A stretch of 64,000 bases of DNA from Corynebacterium jeikeium. Its GTDB lineage: Bacteria; Actinomycetota; Actinomycetes; Mycobacteriales; Mycobacteriaceae. Shown piece after piece: positions 53,187 through 61,004 of this stretch. The first letter of the stretch is position 1. Every line of letters starts with the position of its first letter. The stretch covers positions 868,001-932,000 of the forward strand of contig CP033784.1 in assembly GCA_003955985.1 (NCBI GenBank). Direction: 5' to 3'. The notes beneath the pieces are model-generated. The model had not been told where the DNA came from and made no database searches. It was given only the letters and a program-made list of their open reading frames with translations. A program made the translations under genes and the position numbers.

Positions 53187-53344
53187 GTTCTATAGCGTAG
53201 GAAAAAACTTCGGGCAGGGCAGCGGGGCGCGCCGGTCAGTGCCGGACTAGGTGGGTAAACAAGCCTCAAGTTTGTCTGGACTCTCAAACTATTTTCAGGG
53301 TAAGGTCACTACAAACCTAAGGTTGGTAAGGAACACTGAACCTC

Positions 53345-53998
53345 ATGCCCGAACGAGTCAAGTCCGAACGAGTCAGCGTAGGCGCCAGCCGCGAGGACGC
53401 CGCGTCCGCTGACGTAACTGAGCAACTGTCCGGCACCGCGGCTTTTGACGCAGGTGTGGGGGAGATGCCGTCGTGGTCGGAGCTGGTCCAGGCCCACGCG
53501 GATAGTGTTTATGGGCTCGCATATCGGTTGACTGGTAACCAGCAGGACGCGGAAGACCTGACGCAGGAGACATTCATGCGTGTGTTCCGCTCGCTGAAGT
53601 CATACCGTCCCGGCACTTTTGAAGGCTGGCTGCATCGGATTACCACTAACCTGTTTTTGGATATGGTCCGGCATCGGCAGGTCATCCGGATGGAGGCGTT
53701 GCCGGAGAACTACGACCGTGTCCCGGGTACGCTGAAGACCCCGGAGCAGGCCGTCGATGACGCGATGCTCGACCCGGATTTGGAAATCGCGCTGGCTGAG
53801 CTGCAGCCGGACTATCGCGCGGTGGTTGTCCTCTGTGATGTGGTGGGGCTGACCTACGAGGAAATTGCCAGCACCCTTGGGCTCAAGATGGGCACTGTGC
53901 GTTCGCGTATTCACCGGGCACGTTCCAGCTTGCGGGCGACGTTGGAGCGCCTGGAGAAGGAACGACAGGAGCTGCCGGAGTCGGTCACCGCAGGCTAG
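53345..53998 (+). CDS. sigE: ECF sigma factor SigE
   Basis: A 217-residue extracytoplasmic-function sigma factor. Region 2 is [56 protein letters not shown]. Region 4 is [46 protein letters not shown]. SigE controls genes of envelope and heat stress in mycobacteria and corynebacteria. It is followed by the anti-sigma gene and by htrA, a self-contained stress module. The N-terminal about 45 residues form a basic-acidic tail of the actinobacterial type. The start is ATG 53345, with AAGGA 12 bases upstream. Confidence 0.96.
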   Translation: MPERVKSERVSVGASREDAASADVTEQLSGTAAFDAGVGEMPSWSELVQAHADSVYGLAYRLTGNQQDAEDLTQETFMRVFRSLKSYRPGTFEGWLHRITTNLFLDMVRHRQVIRMEALPENYDRVPGTLKTPEQAVDDAMLDPDLEIALAELQPDYRAVVVLCDVVGLTYEEIASTLGLKMGTVRSRIHRARSSLRATLERLEKERQELPESVTAG

Positions 53999-54076
53999 AT
54001 TTCCCGCACTCAATCCGCGGGAGCGGCTATTGTGGGGCTAGTTAAATAGGTGCGATTTCTGGAGGTGCTGCAGTCT

Positions 54077-54442
54077 GTGATTCAGCAGGGCGATGACAAG
54101 CGTTTTTTGTCAACGGAGCATCTCGGCACCGAGGCAATTGCCGCTTTTGTTGACGGCGAGTTGTCGGTCGTAGCTGAGCGTCGTGCGCAGGCGCACCTGA
54201 TGGCATGCCCGGAGTGTCGCCGGGAGGTCGCGAAGCAGCGGCAGGCAGCCAAGCGTCTGCGTGATAGTGCGCCCTTGCACATTCCAGCTGAGCTGCGCGC
54301 TCGTATTGCTGATTTCGCAGGCAGTTGCGAGGACTCAGAGCCCCATCGGTCGGCGCGGCATCTCACGCACCGTCCGCCGGAGTCGCTGAGTGCCGCGTTG
54401 GAGCAGATCGTTCGCGGTTTTCGTAAAGGTGGTAGTCACTAG
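54077..54442 (+). CDS. rseA: Zinc-binding anti-sigma factor RseA/CseE type
   Basis: A 121-residue anti-sigma factor with the ZAS motif (H-x3-C-x2-C as HLMACPEC, with an upstream His/Ala-rich helix). It holds SigE inactive until stress. There is no membrane segment. I favour GTG 54077, as ATTTCTGGAGGTGCT provides GGAGG about 12 bases upstream; GTG 54050 and 54065 lie before or in it. The final Arg/Lys-rich 40 residues (SARHLTHRPPESLSAALEQIVRG) may contact DNA or sigma. Position right after sigE supports the pairing. Its stop touches the start of htrA (TAG/GTG share a base). Confidence 0.9.
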   Translation: MIQQGDDKRFLSTEHLGTEAIAAFVDGELSVVAERRAQAHLMACPECRREVAKQRQAAKRLRDSAPLHIPAELRARIADFAGSCEDSEPHRSARHLTHRPPESLSAALEQIVRGFRKGGSH

Positions 54443-55761
54443 TGGGCAAACATCGCTCTTTCGATGATTCCGCGTTCGCCCCGGACTCCGATCGTGCCGC
54501 CGCAACTGGCGGGTTACAGCGTGCTCCAGGGCAGAAGCTTGACGACGACACCAGTGCGACCGCCCAAGAGTATTCGCCGTGGCAGGATTCGTCGTCACGC
54601 ATGACGACGGGGCGTCCAGCCCGCAAACCCGAAGCGAAAAAGAAGCCTCGCCCGAAGACGGCTCCCCGCGTCAGCGCGCGGGAAGTGATTTTTGGCCGCG
54701 AGGTGCCGTGGCGTGTGATTGCGGCATCGTCGGCCGTGGTGCTGCTCATTGGCGGTGTTGGCGGCTTTGTTGGCGGTTGGGCTGGCAAGTCTTTCCGCTC
54801 GGACTACCAGCGTGTGGAGCTGCAGCAGATCGAGGGGCGGCCGGGCAACGGTGATTTGACTGAAATCGGCAAGGTGGCGGAGGCTCTTCGTCCCGCGGTG
54901 GTGTCGATTGCGGTCAGTGCCGGTGAGGTCTCGGGCGTGGGCTCGGGGTTTGTCATTGATGGTGACGGTCATATTTTGACGAATAACCACGTCGTTTCGG
55001 CGGTGGCGGACCGGCAGGATATGCAGGTCTCCGTAACGTTTTGGGACGGCGGAAAGCTGAAGGAAGTGCCGGCCAAGATTATTGGCCGCGACCCGAAGAC
55101 CGACCTCGCTGTGATTAAGGTCGAAGATGTTGCGGGGCTGACTGTGGCGCAGCTTGGTGATTCCAACGCGGTTGCGGTCGGTGACACAGTGATTGCGATG
55201 GGCTCGCCGCAGGGGCTTGGCGGCACGGTGACCTCGGGCATTGTCTCGGCGCTCAATCGCCCGGTGCGCCTGGCTGCTGAGGGGACCGACACGGACGGTT
55301 ACGCCGATGCGATTCAGACCGATGCCTCCATCAACCCGGGTAACTCGGGTGGTCCACTGGTGGATATCCGCGGTGCCATTATCGGTATTAATACGGTGAT
55401 TTTCAGTAGTTCGGGTGGCTCACAGGGGTTGGGCTTTGCGATTCCAATCAATTCAGCCGTTGCCATCGCGGAGCAGCTCATCGCCGGTGAGCAGCCGGTT
55501 CATCCGGGGATTGGCGTGACAGCGCGCACGGTTTCCAATGGCGCACTGACTGGTGCCGAGATTGCCAGCATCCTGCCGGGAGGCGTTGCCGACCGGGAAG
55601 GCCTGCAGGAAGGCGATGTGATTACGGCTGTGGGAGACCGCGCGGTATCGTCCGCAGATGAGCTCACGGTGGCGCTGTGGACTGTTGGCGCTGGTAATGA
55701 GGCGGTATTGAAGATCGTTCGCCACGGAGCCGAGCTGGAGGCGAAGATCACGCCGGAGTAG
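54442..55761 (+). CDS. htrA: Membrane-anchored HtrA/DegP serine protease with PDZ domain
   Basis: A 439-residue envelope protease. The first 90 residues are cytoplasmic and low-complexity; a membrane helix follows at about 92-115 (VIAASSAVVLLIGGVGGFVGGW). The trypsin-like domain has the triad His (NNHVV, near 183), Asp (TDLAVI, near 221) and Ser (GNSGGP, near 302). A C-terminal PDZ has HPGIGVTARTVSNGAL and ILPGGVADREGLQEGDVITAVGDRAV. HtrA degrades misfolded proteins outside the membrane; the mycobacterial partner acts with SigE. It starts with GTG 54442. The gene closes the sigE-rseA-htrA unit; tatB follows after 90 bases. Confidence 0.95.
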   Translation: MGKHRSFDDSAFAPDSDRAAATGGLQRAPGQKLDDDTSATAQEYSPWQDSSSRMTTGRPARKPEAKKKPRPKTAPRVSAREVIFGREVPWRVIAASSAVVLLIGGVGGFVGGWAGKSFRSDYQRVELQQIEGRPGNGDLTEIGKVAEALRPAVVSIAVSAGEVSGVGSGFVIDGDGHILTNNHVVSAVADRQDMQVSVTFWDGGKLKEVPAKIIGRDPKTDLAVIKVEDVAGLTVAQLGDSNAVAVGDTVIAMGSPQGLGGTVTSGIVSALNRPVRLAAEGTDTDGYADAIQTDASINPGNSGGPLVDIRGAIIGINTVIFSSSGGSQGLGFAIPINSAVAIAEQLIAGEQPVHPGIGVTARTVSNGALTGAEIASILPGGVADREGLQEGDVITAVGDRAVSSADELTVALWTVGAGNEAVLKIVRHGAELEAKITPE

Positions 55762-55851
55762 GGGGCGCTGGTTTCTGCGGATTTAGCAGATTTGGTGGAT
55801 TTGGCCACGCAATGCTGCATGCGAGGTGCACTGTAACTAAGGTGGTATAAC

Positions 55852-56406
55852 GTGTTTTCTAATGTTGGCTGGGGCGAGATTCTTGTCCTCTTTATCCTCG
55901 GACTAATTCTCATCGGACCTGAGCGGTTGCCGAAGGTAATTGAGGACGTCCGCGCATTGCTCTTGGCTGCGCGCACCGCAATCAATGACGCACGCGATAA
56001 CCTCTCGGACGAGTTCGGCGAAGACTTCGACGATCTTCGCAAGCCGCTGCAGGAGCTCAACGATCTCCGTCGTCTCAACCCGAAGACCGCCATCACCAGG
56101 ACGCTTTTCGACGGCGATGACACCTACCTGGACATGCTCTCCGGTAAGCCCGCAGCGGGTGGTGGCGGAACTGGTGCAGCCGGAGCTGCAGGAGCGGCCG
56201 GGCCTGCGGGTCAGCAGTACCAGCAGTCCAATACGAACCAGCCAGTGCAGCCGGCTCCGTCGCAGCAGCCGCTCCCGCAGCCGGGGACGTGGCAGGATCC
56301 AGTTGCCCAGGCCCGCCAACAGCAAGCACAGCAAACACCACAGCAGCCGCAACAACCTCAGCAGCCCCGTGGGGTGCAGGCCTGGGTCGACGACGACAAC
56401 CTATAG
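55852..56406 (+). CDS. tatB: Twin-arginine translocase subunit TatB
   Basis: A 184-residue protein with an N-terminal membrane helix ([22 protein letters not shown]), the typical Glu/Pro hinge, and an amphipathic helix ([45 protein letters not shown]). The conserved GPERLPK marks TatB rather than TatA. TatB recruits twin-arginine signal peptides to the TatC complex. The C-terminus (residues about 100-184) is Gln/Pro/Gly-rich ([11 protein letters not shown]). In M. tuberculosis tatB also follows htrA. It starts at GTG 55852. Motif VFSNVGWGE shows the periplasmic N-terminus. Confidence 0.95.
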   Translation: MFSNVGWGEILVLFILGLILIGPERLPKVIEDVRALLLAARTAINDARDNLSDEFGEDFDDLRKPLQELNDLRRLNPKTAITRTLFDGDDTYLDMLSGKPAAGGGGTGAAGAAGAAGPAGQQYQQSNTNQPVQPAPSQQPLPQPGTWQDPVAQARQQQAQQTPQQPQQPQQPRGVQAWVDDDNL

Positions 56407-56433
56407 AGGTTGCAAACCGTTCCCGACCGCAAG

Positions 56434-56502
56434 TTACTGACTAGGTTTATGACACTTTGAGCACAAATTTTGCCACGAAAGTGTCATAAACCTAGTCAGT
56501 AA
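56434..56502. repeat. Perfect 25-bp inverted repeat, palindromic variant of the intergenic repeat
   Basis: The arm TTACTGACTAGGTTTATGAC(ACTTT) at 56434-56458 is exactly complementary to 56478-56502, with a 19-base loop. The core sequence belongs to the same family as 23211, 44522, 52337 and 60739. Confidence 0.9.
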
Positions 56503-56583
56503 GTGCACGCAGCCGCTTTGATGGATGCACCACCGAAAGCGCCCACAACACATACGCCCCAGACACCGCAGCCGCAAAAGCAG

Positions 56584-56624
56584 ACGCCCCCTTCCCGGCA
56601 CCGAAAATACCGGGGAGGGGGCGT
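56584..56624 (-). terminator. Terminator after mrp
   Basis: ACGCCCCCTTCCCGG and CCGGGGAGGGGGCGT pair around CACCGAAAATA. On the minus strand CTTTTG follows. Confidence 0.85.
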
Positions 56625-56634
56625 CGCTGTGATC

Positions 56635-56645
56635 GTCGTAAAGCG
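56635..56645 (+). repeat. GTCGTNAAGCG motif, copy 9
   Basis: GTCGTAAAGCG between the mrp terminator and the mrp stop codon. Confidence 0.8.
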
Positions 56646-56650
56646 AAGGC

Positions 56651-57784
56651 CTACTTCGGAGTCACGCCCAGGCCGAGCGACTTGCCTGCGAGCGACTCGC
56701 GACGAACAACCAGCTTGTCAGCGATGGCGTTCAGGGCCTCGCCCGCGCCCGAATCCGGCTTGGACAGGACAATCGGGGTGCCCTTGTCGCCGCCTTCGCG
56801 TAGCTCTGTGTCCAGCGGCACCTGGCCGAGCAGCTCGACCTTTCCGCCGGTGATCTGGGTAAGACGACGGGCAACGGTCTCGCCGCCACCTGCGCCGAAG
56901 ACCTCCATCTTGGAGCCGTCCGGCATCTCCATCCAGCTCATGTTCTCGATGACACCGGCGATGCGCTGGCGGGTCTGCAGCGAAATGGTGCCGGCGCGCT
57001 CTGCGACCTCGGCGGCGGCCATCTGCGGGGTAGTAACAATCAGCAGCTCAGCGTTCGGCACGAGCTGCGCCACGGAGATGGCGATGTCGCCGGTTCCCGG
57101 GGGCAGGTCGAATAGCAGGACGTCCAGGTCGCCCCAGAACACGTCCGCGAGGAACTGCTGGATAGCGCGGTGCAGCATTGGCCCACGCCAGACAACCGGT
57201 GCGTTGTCGTCGACGAAGTGTCCGATAGAAATCAGTGACACGCCGTGCGCCTGCGGAGGCATGATCATGTCGTCGACCTGGTGTGGCTTTTCCTCGGAGC
57301 CCATCATGTGCGGAATGGAGTGTCCGTAGACGTCGGCATCGAGGACACCGACAGACAGGCCCTTCGCGGCCAGCGCGGCGGCGAGGTTCACGGTCACGGA
57401 GGACTTACCGACGCCACCCTTACCGGAGGCGACGGCGAACACGCGGGTGCGGGAGTCCGGCTGGGCGAATGGGATCACCGGCTCGGAGGCGGTGCCGCGG
57501 ACGGCGTTGCGGAACTCGCGGCGCTGCTCGTCATTCATCACATCGGTGGTGACGGTGACGTTGCCAACGCCCTCGATACCGTTCAGCGCCTCTTCGGTGC
57601 GCTCGATGATGGTGTTTTTCATGGGGCAACCGGCGATGGTGAGGTAAATCTCCACGGCCACGTCATTGTTGTCCGCCACCGAGATGGACTTGACCATGCC
57701 AATCTCGGTAATCGGGCGACGTACCTCAGGATCTTCGACCTGCGCCAGGGCGGTGCGAACTTCAGCTTCAGTAATCGTAGACAT
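56651..57784 (-). CDS. mrp: Mrp/ApbC P-loop iron-sulfur carrier protein
   Basis: A 377-residue ATPase that carries [4Fe-4S] clusters to target proteins. The N-terminal MIP18-like domain (DPEVRRPITEIGMVKSI...VEIYLTIAGCPMKN) carries a conserved Cys. The P-loop is GKGGVGKSS; LDADVYGHSIPHMMG and DVLLFDLPPGTGD follow. The family CxxC near residue 280-290 is not present (ENMSWME instead), as in other corynebacterial copies. The start ATG 57784 is after a 9-bp inverted repeat at 57824-57846. It is the minus-strand neighbour of tatB and stands alone. A GTCGTNAAGCG motif lies on each side of it. Confidence 0.92.
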   Translation of the reverse strand: MSTITEAEVRTALAQVEDPEVRRPITEIGMVKSISVADNNDVAVEIYLTIAGCPMKNTIIERTEEALNGIEGVGNVTVTTDVMNDEQRREFRNAVRGTASEPVIPFAQPDSRTRVFAVASGKGGVGKSSVTVNLAAALAAKGLSVGVLDADVYGHSIPHMMGSEEKPHQVDDMIMPPQAHGVSLISIGHFVDDNAPVVWRGPMLHRAIQQFLADVFWGDLDVLLFDLPPGTGDIAISVAQLVPNAELLIVTTPQMAAAEVAERAGTISLQTRQRIAGVIENMSWMEMPDGSKMEVFGAGGGETVARRLTQITGGKVELLGQVPLDTELREGGDKGTPIVLSKPDSGAGEALNAIADKLVVRRESLAGKSLGLGVTPK

Positions 57785-57823
57785 TATGTAGTGAATCTTA
57801 TCGTGAGACCCCGCAAGACAAAG

Positions 57824-57846
57824 AACTACTGACAAAATCAGTAGTT
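57824..57846. promoter_or_regulatory. 9-bp perfect inverted repeat before mrp
   Basis: AACTACTGA (57824-57832) and TCAGTAGTT (57838-57846) across CAAAA, 40 bases before the mrp start. An operator or leader hairpin. Confidence 0.45.
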
Positions 57847-57849
57847 TGC

Positions 57850-57860
57850 CGCTTTACGAC
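57850..57860 (-). repeat. GTCGTNAAGCG motif, copy 10 (reverse)
   Basis: CGCTTTACGAC on the plus strand, 4 bases beyond the inverted repeat upstream of mrp. Confidence 0.8.
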
Positions 57861-58052
57861 GGTCACAGCGACCAACCCTTCCGGCAAGAGCGGTGGCGGT
57901 GGAATGGGCGGCGGACCAGTCGGTGGAACAATTGCCAATCGTCTGACGTTGTCCTTGATAGAACGCCTTTTGGCGATAGTTTTAGCAATATTTTCAGCAA
58001 CTGAGTCACCTTTTACTGTGACAACAACTGCAAGGGAACGGTGAGAGTACCG

Positions 58053-58586
58053 ATGGCAAATGGGGAAGCGGGCAGCGGTTGGGGGAGCGGCCGGGAACAG
58101 AGCATGAAGTCCCGGTTGCCTCAGCGCCAGGTACCCGAGGGGTGGCCGGTGGGCAGTTTCACCAACTACTCCGACGCGCAGGCGGCGGTGGATTCGCTCA
58201 GTGATCGCGATGAGTTCCCGGTTTCCGACCTCACCATCGTCGGTGTTGACCTGATGCAGGTGGAGCGCGTGGTTGGCAGGCTGACCTGGCCGAAGGTGCT
58301 CGGCGGCGGCGCGCTGTACGGGCTGTGGATGGGCCTGTTCTTCGGCCTGATTCTGGGGCTTTTCCAGGAGGATTGGGTTAGTCCGCTGATTGTTGGCCTC
58401 GGTATGGGCGCCATCTTCGGCATCGTGCTGGCCGCAGTTCCGTACGCAATGCAAAACGGCAAGCGGGATTTCTCGAGCACTACGGAGATTGTTGCCCGTC
58501 GCTACGATGTCCTGTGCAATCCCCGCAATGCTGAGCGGGCCCGTGACCTGTTGGCGCAGCGGGCGCTCGGTGGGAACCGTGGGTAG
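58053..58586 (+). CDS. General-stress-protein 17M-like membrane protein
   Basis: A 177-residue protein with an N-terminal soluble domain (GWPVGSFTNYSDAQAAVDSLSDRDEFPVSDLTIVGVDLMQVERV), seen in general-stress proteins like YflT/17M. It is followed by two hydrophobic segments (GGGALYGLWMGLFFGLILGLF and LIVGLGMGAIFGIVLAAVPYAM) and a short C-terminal domain (YDVLCNPRNAERARDLLAQRAL). The mycobacterial Rv1234 matches in layout. Start ATG 58053 (MANGEAG) is preferred to the 58041 GTG. It lies between mrp and corA, and a GTCGTNAAGCG copy follows 13 bases after its stop. Confidence 0.85.
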   Translation: MANGEAGSGWGSGREQSMKSRLPQRQVPEGWPVGSFTNYSDAQAAVDSLSDRDEFPVSDLTIVGVDLMQVERVVGRLTWPKVLGGGALYGLWMGLFFGLILGLFQEDWVSPLIVGLGMGAIFGIVLAAVPYAMQNGKRDFSSTTEIVARRYDVLCNPRNAERARDLLAQRALGGNRG

Positions 58587-58598
58587 GTTGCTGTATCC

Positions 58599-58609
58599 GT
58601 CGTAAAGCG
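58599..58609 (+). repeat. GTCGTNAAGCG motif, copy 11
   Basis: GTCGTAAAGCG in the 43-bp gap between the stress-protein stop and the corA stop. Confidence 0.8.
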
Positions 58610-58629
58610 ATGCCTGCCAGAAGCAGAGC

Positions 58630-59853
58630 CTATAGCCACTTGTTGCGGCGCAGGACCCACACCAAAAACGCCACGATGGCGAACATGATGGCGAGGACGA
58701 TGAAGTAGCCGTACTCCCAGTGCAGCTCGGGCATGTGGTCAAAGTTCATGCCGTAGATGCCGGCCAGGGCGGTCGGGACGGCGAGAATAGCCGCGTACGC
58801 CGAGATGGTACGCATATCCTGGTTCTGCTGCAGCTGGATTTTCACGGCGGCGGCGTCGATGAGGGCGGAGAGTCGTTCGTCGAGTCCGGAGACGAGGTCC
58901 GCGGCGGCGAGCTGGTGGTCGAGAACATCGGAAAGATAACGGCTGACGTCCTTAGGCATGATGTCTTCCCGCAGATTCATCAGGGAGCGCAGTGCCGGTG
59001 TCAGCGGATCGATCGCGTGGCGCATTTCCAGAATCTCTCGTTTGAGGATGTAAATGTCCTCAATATCCGAATCCAAGTTCGGCTCGAAGACTTCGTCTTC
59101 CATGATCTCCACGCGATCTTCCAGCTGCATAGCGATGCGCAGGTACGCATCGACGAGGTTGTCCGTCAGTGCCCACAGCACGCCCGCGGGGCCGTAGTCG
59201 ATGGCGTCGGTGGTGTTCTCCACGCGTGCGCTAATGCGCTGCATATCCGAGCTAGGCATGCCCATGCGAATGGTGATGACGTACTCCGGGCCGATAACAA
59301 TCATCAGCTGGCCGGAGCGAATAATCTCATTTTCGTCATCCGCGAGACCTTCCGGGGAGTAGTGAATCGAGCGAATAACAAAAACAACGTGATCATCGTG
59401 GATCTCAATCTTGGGGCGCTGGCGGTTAGTCAGTGCGTCCTCCACCGTCAGCTCATCCAGCCCGTAAAGCTCAGCGATGGCATCCATCTGTGTCGCGTTG
59501 GGGCGCGACAACGACAGCCACGTGAAGCCCTCGCCAAAATTCCGTACCTCGGACAGCCCGGAGAAGTGGTCGTAGGTGCCGGGCAACCGCTTGCCGCCGA
59601 TGTAGACGCCGCAATCGCGCAGGGCATCGCGCACCGCCCTCGACTGTCCTGTTCCTGTGCTTGACGACGAGCCGTTGGTGCGCGTCACCTTCGAGACAGC
59701 CGACTTCGCTGCGGATTTAGCCGCATTCGTCGCCCGAGCGGTTTTACCGGGTTTTCCTGTGGCCGACGGTTTTTGGCTTTGACTGGCCGAGCTAGTTCGC
59801 GGATTGCGAGCCTTCGCCGAAGCGCTGATGTTGCGGCTTTTCTCTTCGCCCAT
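58630..59853 (-). CDS. corA: CorA-type magnesium/cobalt transport protein
   Basis: A 407-residue pentameric divalent-cation channel. It has a large cytoplasmic N-terminal domain (alpha/beta, FGEGFTWLSLSRPNATQMDAIAELYGLDELTVEDALTNRQRPKIE), a long helix and two membrane helices at the end. The GMN signature (YGMNFDHMPEL) is in the loop between them. The first 85 residues are a basic Ser/Lys-rich tail. ATG 59853 (MGEEKSRNI) is preferred because GAGGT lies about 9 bases upstream; the frame stays open for another 200 codons without homology. Mg2+ or Co2+ uptake is the family role. Confidence 0.93.
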   Translation of the reverse strand: MGEEKSRNISASAKARNPRTSSASQSQKPSATGKPGKTARATNAAKSAAKSAVSKVTRTNGSSSSTGTGQSRAVRDALRDCGVYIGGKRLPGTYDHFSGLSEVRNFGEGFTWLSLSRPNATQMDAIAELYGLDELTVEDALTNRQRPKIEIHDDHVVFVIRSIHYSPEGLADDENEIIRSGQLMIVIGPEYVITIRMGMPSSDMQRISARVENTTDAIDYGPAGVLWALTDNLVDAYLRIAMQLEDRVEIMEDEVFEPNLDSDIEDIYILKREILEMRHAIDPLTPALRSLMNLREDIMPKDVSRYLSDVLDHQLAAADLVSGLDERLSALIDAAAVKIQLQQNQDMRTISAYAAILAVPTALAGIYGMNFDHMPELHWEYGYFIVLAIMFAIVAFLVWVLRRNKWL

Positions 59854-59890
59854 TCTGGGTGACCTCACAATCCGTTCGTAGGTTACGCTG

Positions 59891-60652
59891 GTGTCGATGA
59901 TTGATTTTAGACGTGCGAACGCCGGGTTCCACTTTCGCATCCGCTCAATGGGGTGCAAGGGTAGCTCCACGGCTACTGCGTGCACTTTTACCGCCCTGGC
60001 ATTGGTCACTGGGGCGACGGGGTTCGGTCTTGCCGCATGTTCTGATTTGGATCCGCAGATGCCCGTTCCTCCCGAGCAGGAGGCGGTGGTGACTGTCGGG
60101 GCAGACCTACGCAACCCTGAGCAAGCAGCTCTTGCGTACGTGTATGCGCAGAGCTTTGAGAGGATAGGGCGGCAAGCGGAGGTCGTCGGCATTCGCGATG
60201 CTGACGACCGGTTGCGGGCCGTACGCAATGAAGCGGTCCTGGTCTCCTTCGGATGCACAGGTGAGCTACTCGGCCTGAGCGACCCTGCGTCGGCGGCTTC
60301 ACTGGCGGAGGAATACGCGGACGACTCCACCCCGGACAAGCAGTTCAGCGGCGAGTGGCGCGACCGTGTGTACGACGCATTTTCGCGGTCGCTGCCGGGT
60401 GAAGTTATGGCCACCGACGCGGGCATGGCACAGGGCTGCGCGGATGTGTCAGCTGACAATGCTGGGGCTGACTTGCCGCAATGGCTTGTGCCTTTCTACG
60501 TCAAGCCAGCGTTGGACCGAGATGATCGAGTCCGAGTGCTCAATGAGATTGCGGGTTCGCTGAGCACTGAGGACTTGAAGCTGATGACCCGGGCTGTGGC
60601 TGGTGGCGCCAGCCCTGAGTTGGTCGCTCAAGAGTGGCTGGACAAGGCGTAG
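59891..60652 (+). CDS. Lipoprotein, unknown
   Basis: A 253-residue predicted lipoprotein if translated from GTG 59891; a second in-frame start, ATG 59948, is possible. The lipobox is FGLAAC (LAAC) after a hydrophobic FTALALVTGATG. The mature part, mostly helical, has VTVGADLRNPEQAALAYVYAQSFERIGRQAEVVGIRDADD and ends LMTRAVAGGASPELVAQEWLDKA. It is divergent to corA with 37 bases between the starts. I do not recognise the family. The extended n-region from 59891 would be long, so 59948 may be right; no good ribosome site is seen for either. Confidence 0.75.
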   Translation: MSMIDFRRANAGFHFRIRSMGCKGSSTATACTFTALALVTGATGFGLAACSDLDPQMPVPPEQEAVVTVGADLRNPEQAALAYVYAQSFERIGRQAEVVGIRDADDRLRAVRNEAVLVSFGCTGELLGLSDPASAASLAEEYADDSTPDKQFSGEWRDRVYDAFSRSLPGEVMATDAGMAQGCADVSADNAGADLPQWLVPFYVKPALDRDDRVRVLNEIAGSLSTEDLKLMTRAVAGGASPELVAQEWLDKA

Positions 60653-60738
60653 TCGGGGTGGCGGGGGCTAGTTGTGGCGGTATCGGACGTGTATCTGCTG
60701 TTGGCTGCCGCCAAGTTTGTTGATTAACCCATGAATGC

Positions 60739-60829
60739 GGGCTGCAAATGTGAAACTGTGCGAGTTTATGACACTTTCATGCCATTTTTCGGGACATTTT
60801 TGTCATAAACGTAGTCAGTAACTCGCATT
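60739..60829 (+). repeat. Intergenic repeat, full copy
   Basis: GGGCTGCAAATGTGAAACTG to GTAGTCAGTAACTCGCATT. It is the uninterrupted sister of the copy split at 44522/46010. The 352-base gap here has this repeat, then the odhA terminator, and nothing more. Confidence 0.9.
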
Positions 60830-60932
60830 GAGGACTAAGTAGTAAATGGTGCCGACCCGGTGGCACGCCGACCGGACACGCTTTTTGACTATTCGCCCTT
60901 GATGCCTGGCAACGATCGCCTAAGCAACAAGA

Positions 60933-60964
60933 AAGGGGCTCCAACCGAACGGTTGGAGCCCCTT
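60933..60964 (-). terminator. Terminator after odhA
   Basis: AAGGGGCTCCAACC and GGTTGGAGCCCCTT, a perfect 14-bp stem with GAAC loop, then CTTTCTTGTT on the minus strand. Confidence 0.93.
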
Positions 60965-61004
60965 AGCGTTTACATGCCAACTGGCGAAGACCAGTCAATG
61001 AGAC

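Noticed and set aside
57798..58040. Proline-rich minus-strand frame between mrp and the stress gene
   Set aside because: It has no ATG or GTG start in the non-overlapping part and no ribosome site; it continues as antisense of the stress gene.
58630..60459. 609-residue reading of CorA
   Set aside because: The extra 200 residues at the N-terminus overlap the divergent lipoprotein gene and show no homology; the ribosome site supports ATG 59853.
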